A stretch of DNA of 64,000 bases from Daejeonella sp. H1SJ63. Its GTDB lineage: Bacteria; Bacteroidota; Bacteroidia; Sphingobacteriales; Sphingobacteriaceae. The DNA lies in contig NZ_JARKMZ010000035.1 of assembly GCF_029360775.1 (NCBI RefSeq), forward strand, positions 1 to 64,000, written 5' to 3'. Position 1 is the stretch's first letter; each line of letters starts with the position of its first letter. The notes under the pieces are model-generated. The model was not told the DNA's origin, did not search any database, and worked only from the letters and a program-made list of their open reading frames with translations. Shown here one piece after another: positions 62,501 to 64,000 of this stretch. The position numbers were made by a program, and so were the translations under genes.

Positions 62501-63844
62501 TTAAATTTTTGGTACCTGCCAGCCATTATAATAACGTGCTTTTGTCAATTGATTGGCTTCAGCATCGGTAAATTCATTTTTTTCGGCATTCCAGTATATT
62601 TTTTTACCCGTTTTATAAGCAATATTTCCCATTTGCGCATTGATTGCTGCGATACTTCCTGTTTGAATCCCGCATTTTAAGCGTGAAGGGTCATTATTCG
62701 TAATGGCATCTATAAAATTAATGGCATGAGCTTCATGGGCATTTCTTTCAGGTTTTCGATGGGTAACTTCTTCTATCTTATTGATGCGCTGGCCATCCTT
62801 GTTTTCGGTTTCCGGAATTACTTTCCATCCGCCCCTGTTAACTACCAGACTTGCATTGTTCCCAATGAATGCAATGCCTTCGGTTGAGCCGTAGTTGCCG
62901 CCATCTATGCCTGTAGCATGCTCCCAAAGCATATTAAAACCATCATATTCGTATACGGTTTGAAGAGTGTCGGGGGTTTCTGAAGCATCGTCAGGGTATG
63001 CAAATTTTCCGCCTGAGGCCATTACCGATTTCGGTGCTTGCACACCCATGGCAAATAATGCAATATCAATTTCATGTACGCCCCAGTCGGTCATTAAACC
63101 GCCGGCATAGTCCCAGAACCATCTGAAGTTAAAGTGAAAGCGATTCTGATTAAAGTCGCGTTTGGGCGCCGGACCTAACCACATCGCATAATCTACCCCT
63201 GCCGGAACCGGACTGTTTGCCAATTTGGGTACCGGCTTCATCCAGCCCTGATAGGCCCAGCATTTTACCAGTCTGATTTGACCTAATTTTCCTGATTTCA
63301 CATAGTCAATGGCTTCGGCATACTGAGATCCTGAACGCTGCCATTGTCCCACCTGTACAATTTTCCCGTATCGCTGTTGTGCTTTCACCATAATCTGACA
63401 TTCTTCAATGGTATTGGCTATAGGTTTCTCAACATAAACATGCTTGCCGGCTGAAACTGCATCAACCATATTGAGGCAGTGCCAGTGATCCGGAGTACCA
63501 ATGATTACTACGTCAATGTCAGGGTCTTCCAGTAATTTGCGGTAATCCCCGTATTGTTTTGGCCGCTTTCCGCGAAGCTTAAATACGTCTTCCGTACGCT
63601 GGTTAAGTACGTTTTGATCAACATCTGCCAGAGCAACACAATTTACCTGGGGAAGTTTCAGGTGTGCATTCATGTTAGACCAGCCCATGCCTTTGCAACC
63701 AATAAGTCCGAAATTGATCTGGTCAGATGCCTTTACACTGCGGGTAAAAGCACTGAAATCTGAAGCGCTCAAAATTTGCGGCATACTCATCCCTGCGCCC
63801 AGTACCATGGTGTTTTGAATAAATTTTCTTCTGGAATTGTGCAT
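62501..63844 (-). CDS. Tat-exported Gfo/Idh/MocA family oxidoreductase
   Basis: A 447-residue NAD(P)-dependent sugar or cyclitol dehydrogenase. It begins with a Tat-like signal (MHNSRRKFIQNTMVLGAGMSMPQILSA), then the Rossmann domain INFGLIGCKGMGWSNMNAHLK, VVIIGTPDHWHCLNMVDAVSAGKHVYVEKPIANT with the family EKP motif, and a C-terminal alpha/beta domain with GGLMTDWGVHEIDIALFAMG. This exported subfamily is common in Bacteroidota and is often near TIM-barrel and sugar-dehydrogenase genes; here it stands alone at the window edge. Substrate unknown. Confidence 0.92.
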   Translation of the reverse strand: MHNSRRKFIQNTMVLGAGMSMPQILSASDFSAFTRSVKASDQINFGLIGCKGMGWSNMNAHLKLPQVNCVALADVDQNVLNQRTEDVFKLRGKRPKQYGDYRKLLEDPDIDVVIIGTPDHWHCLNMVDAVSAGKHVYVEKPIANTIEECQIMVKAQQRYGKIVQVGQWQRSGSQYAEAIDYVKSGKLGQIRLVKCWAYQGWMKPVPKLANSPVPAGVDYAMWLGPAPKRDFNQNRFHFNFRWFWDYAGGLMTDWGVHEIDIALFAMGVQAPKSVMASGGKFAYPDDASETPDTLQTVYEYDGFNMLWEHATGIDGGNYGSTEGIAFIGNNASLVVNRGGWKVIPETENKDGQRINKIEEVTHRKPERNAHEAHAINFIDAITNNDPSRLKCGIQTGSIAAINAQMGNIAYKTGKKIYWNAEKNEFTDAEANQLTKARYYNGWQVPKI

Positions 63845-63875
63845 AATTGCTGTTTTTAATCAATTAAGGAGCTTG

Positions 63876-63895
63876 TTTTGAACGATTGTTCAAAA
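63876..63895. promoter_or_regulatory. Inverted repeat upstream of the Gfo/Idh/MocA gene
   Basis: TTTTGAAC-GATT-GTTCAAAA is a perfect 8-bp inverted repeat 32 bases before the oxidoreductase start on the minus strand, likely an operator for a repressor. The rest of the sequence to the window end shows nothing else. Confidence 0.45.
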
Positions 63896-64000
63896 TGTCC
63901 GATAATTAAATCTAAAAAAAAGCGATAAGAAATATACTGATTGTGAATAAATTATGAACTCAGGAAATTTTAATTTTGTATTTCAGGCGCGTCTTGCACG

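Overview
The window looks like a chromosomal segment of a Bacteroidota bacterium, most probably Sphingobacteriaceae (Pedobacter-like). This rests on gene content and order: ftsX / DUF3098 / uppP / truB / ribF; rpmB / rpmG / DUF4295 / ftsY / rimO; bacillithiol synthesis (bshC); TonB-dependent and MG2-type outer-membrane proteins; and several promoters with the Bacteroidota -7 element TAnnTTTG. No tRNA, rRNA, CRISPR array or complete insertion sequence was seen. Most of the window is core housekeeping DNA.

Layout. 0-15.8 kb: ribBA, a giant tamB-like gene, tsaD (overlapping tamB at its 5' end, both with TTG starts), a 56-residue membrane protein, an acetyl-xylan-esterase-like enzyme, recA, nth, a small conserved-looking protein, an ECF sigma factor, uvrA and an SGNH hydrolase. 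15.9-25.7 kb: an MFS transporter, then a sulfur-assimilation block. The block holds an Rrf2 regulator with four clustered cysteines, a short leader ORF rich in Met and with tandem Cys codons followed by a terminator, a sulfite reductase, two siroheme-synthesis genes, metZ, cysH, cysD and cysN. 25.7-31.7 kb: osmC and yceI family genes, a multidomain PQQ-type sugar dehydrogenase with a cytochrome c module, a xylose-isomerase-like TIM barrel protein, and about 1 kb of decayed DNA holding an IS982 remnant. 31.7-35.4 kb: ribF-truB-uppP-DUF3098-ftsX on the minus strand. 35.5-38.8 kb: leuS, interrupted in frame by a 477-bp element that encodes a DUF559 endonuclease-like domain and has terminal inverted repeats. 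39-47.4 kb: a TonB-dependent receptor, a cobalamin-binding-type protein, an FMN reductase, then parA-parB-DUF5683-dapB-lepB. 47.4-48.3 kb: a tandem array with an exact 102-bp period. 48.3-57 kb: an MG2-domain protein, an Ldh-family dehydrogenase, bshC, rimO, ftsY, a DUF4295 protein, rpmG and rpmB on the minus strand. 57.3-64 kb: acsA, surE, lpxB, a truncated secreted-protein fragment, a DUF2911 lipoprotein and a Tat-exported Gfo/Idh/MocA oxidoreductase.

How genes work together. The sulfur block is a nearly complete route: CysD/CysN make APS, a 4Fe-4S-type CysH reduces it to sulfite, the siroheme reductase makes sulfide using siroheme from CobA and the Met8-like protein, and MetZ fixes sulfide into homocysteine. 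The leader upstream has the parts of a ribosome-mediated attenuator: control codons, an antiterminator half just after the stop codon, and a perfect terminator ending 11 bases before the reductase start.

The two most striking features are the sulfur-amino-acid leader/attenuator (about 17.76-17.91 kb) and the DUF559 element that lies inside the editing domain of leucyl-tRNA synthetase (36.41-36.89 kb) without breaking the reading frame.
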